Shown: piece after piece, positions 63,183-64,000 of the stretch
Layout: each line of letters opens with the position of its first letter
Numbering within the stretch: position 1 is the stretch's first letter
NCBI GenBank assembly: GCA_028710605.1
Contig: JAQTTU010000009.1
Span: 1-64,000, forward strand
DNA: 64,000 nt
Direction of reading: 5' to 3'
Source: Sideroxydans sp.
GTDB taxonomy: Bacteria > Pseudomonadota > Gammaproteobacteria > Burkholderiales > Gallionellaceae
Program-made: the position numbers and the translations under genes
Notes under the pieces: generated by a model
Databases searched by the model: none
Told to the model about the DNA's origin: nothing
The model's input: the letters and a program-made list of their open reading frames with translations, nothing else

Positions 63183-64000
63183 ATGGCGACTCCGCAACAA
63201 AAGAAACCCGCAGCACCTGCCAAGCCGGCTGCAGCCATCGTCAAGCAAACATCCAAAGAAAAAGCGGCCGCAGCCGCTGCCATGGTTGATCCGGCGCAGG
63301 ATATCGAAGAGCGCCGCACGCGCCTGAAAGCGCTGATCCTGCTGGGCAAGGAACGCGGCTATTTGACCTACGCCGAAATCAACGACCACTTGCCGGATAT
63401 GCTCGAAGTCGAGCAGGTCGAAGGCGTGGTCAGCATGATTAACGACATGGGCATCACTGTGTGCGATGTGGCACCGGATTCCGAAACGCTGGCGATGGCC
63501 GAAACCACCCCGGCAGTGGCCGACGAAGATGCCGCCGCCGAAGCCGAAGCTGCGATCTCCACTGTGGATTCTGAATTCGGTCGCACCACCGACCCGGTGC
63601 GCATGTACATGCGCGAAATGGGCGTGGTCAATCTGCTCACCCGTCAGGACGAAATCGAGATCGCCAAGCGTATCGAAGACGGCTTGAAACACATGATTCA
63701 GGCCATCTCGGCCTGTCCGGCAACCATCGCCGAAATTCTGGTGCTGGCCGACAAAATCGCCAAGGATGAACTGCGCATTGACGAGCTGATCGACGGTTTT
63801 GTCGATGGCGAGGACGAAACCAATATCAGCGCGGATGAGGGTGAAGAAGACGAAGAAATCGAAGAAGAGGAAGTCGAAGAAGAGGAAGAGGAAAGCGAAG
63901 AAGCCACCGCTGCCGCTGCCGCCGCCAATCTGGCGCAACTCAAAGCCGACGCGCTGGAACGTTTCGCGGTCATCAGCGACAACTTCACCAAGCTGGGCAA
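63183..64000 (+). CDS. rpoD: RNA polymerase sigma factor RpoD (5' part)
   Basis: The open frame runs from ATG 63183 to the window end without a stop; 272 codons are visible. An Ala/Pro/Lys-rich leader is followed by region 1.1 (RRTRLKALILLGKERGYLTYAEINDHLP at about 48-75), region 1.2 (DPVRMYMREMGVVNLLTRQDEIEIAKRIEDG at about 139-169) and the start of the non-conserved region with a strikingly acidic Glu/Asp stretch at about 205-245. Regions 2-4 lie beyond the window. It is the primary sigma factor and last gene of the rpsU-dnaG-rpoD operon. Confidence 0.97.
   Translation, partial: MATPQQKKPAAPAKPAAAIVKQTSKEKAAAAAAMVDPAQDIEERRTRLKALILLGKERGYLTYAEINDHLPDMLEVEQVEGVVSMINDMGITVCDVAPDSETLAMAETTPAVADEDAAAEAEAAISTVDSEFGRTTDPVRMYMREMGVVNLLTRQDEIEIAKRIEDGLKHMIQAISACPATIAEILVLADKIAKDELRIDELIDGFVDGEDETNISADEGEEDEEIEEEEVEEEEEESEEATAAAAAANLAQLKADALERFAVISDNFTKLG

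Overview
The window comes from a moderately GC-rich betaproteobacterium. Gene content and protein style (MSHA pilus locus, Porin_4-type porin, bioBFHCD, OlsBA, the rpsU-yqeY-dnaG-rpoD operon) suggest Nitrosomonadales, possibly Gallionellaceae. That placement is inferred from family resemblance; no search was run.

Layout. 0-16.3 kb: an MSHA-type IV pilus locus in the order A-C-D-O-P-Q then I-(PilN-like)-J-K-L-M-N, with a nucleotidyltransferase pair inserted between mshC and mshD; the motor and platform genes mshE and mshG are not in the window. 16.3-22.2 kb: comF, then biotin genes bioB-bioF-bioH-bioC-bioD. 22.2-28.4 kb: a tightly overlapping run of TauE/SafE-like exporter, SCO1/SenC, hybrid histidine kinase, LuxR-type regulator and ftsK. 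28.5-32.5 kb: lolA, rarA, a GxxExxY gene and serS. 32.5-35.9 kb: three toxin-antitoxin pairs around a porin gene. 35.9-38.1 kb: coq7, an OsmC-like protein and a DUF218 protein. 38.3-51.8 kb: a lipid-centred region (Zn-dependent phospholipase C-like protein, PAP2, GT4 glycosyltransferase, DgkA, OlsB, OlsA, alpha/beta hydrolase, glycerophosphodiesterase, GlpD, FGGY kinase), with a broken EAL/CBS/GGDEF gene and an NHL-repeat lipoprotein. 51.8-55.4 kb: rplM-rpsI, argC, a coiled-coil membrane protein, bactofilin and erpA. 55.4-60.4 kb: anmK, an M23 peptidase, tyrS and a CapA-like protein. 60.5-64 kb: rpsU-yqeY-dnaG-rpoD, with rpoD running off the end.

The most unusual aspect is the density of dispersed palindromic repeats and how deeply they enter genes. 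One family has arms built from CACAGAG / CTCTGTG and occurs as paired inverted arms directly upstream of bioF, bioC, bioD, lolA and rarA, inside the 5' end of the SCO1 gene (where it encodes the lipoprotein signal peptide core), around a GxxExxY gene, and at the 3' end of olsA. Other repeat families are inserted in frame inside bioF, bioH, bioD and glpD, at the N-terminus of the phospholipase-like protein and at the C-terminus of the glycosyltransferase. The GxxExxY gene lies between two arms of the CACAGAG repeat, and its 3' end plus right arm is duplicated just downstream, so this unit is the best candidate in the window for a poorly described mobile system.
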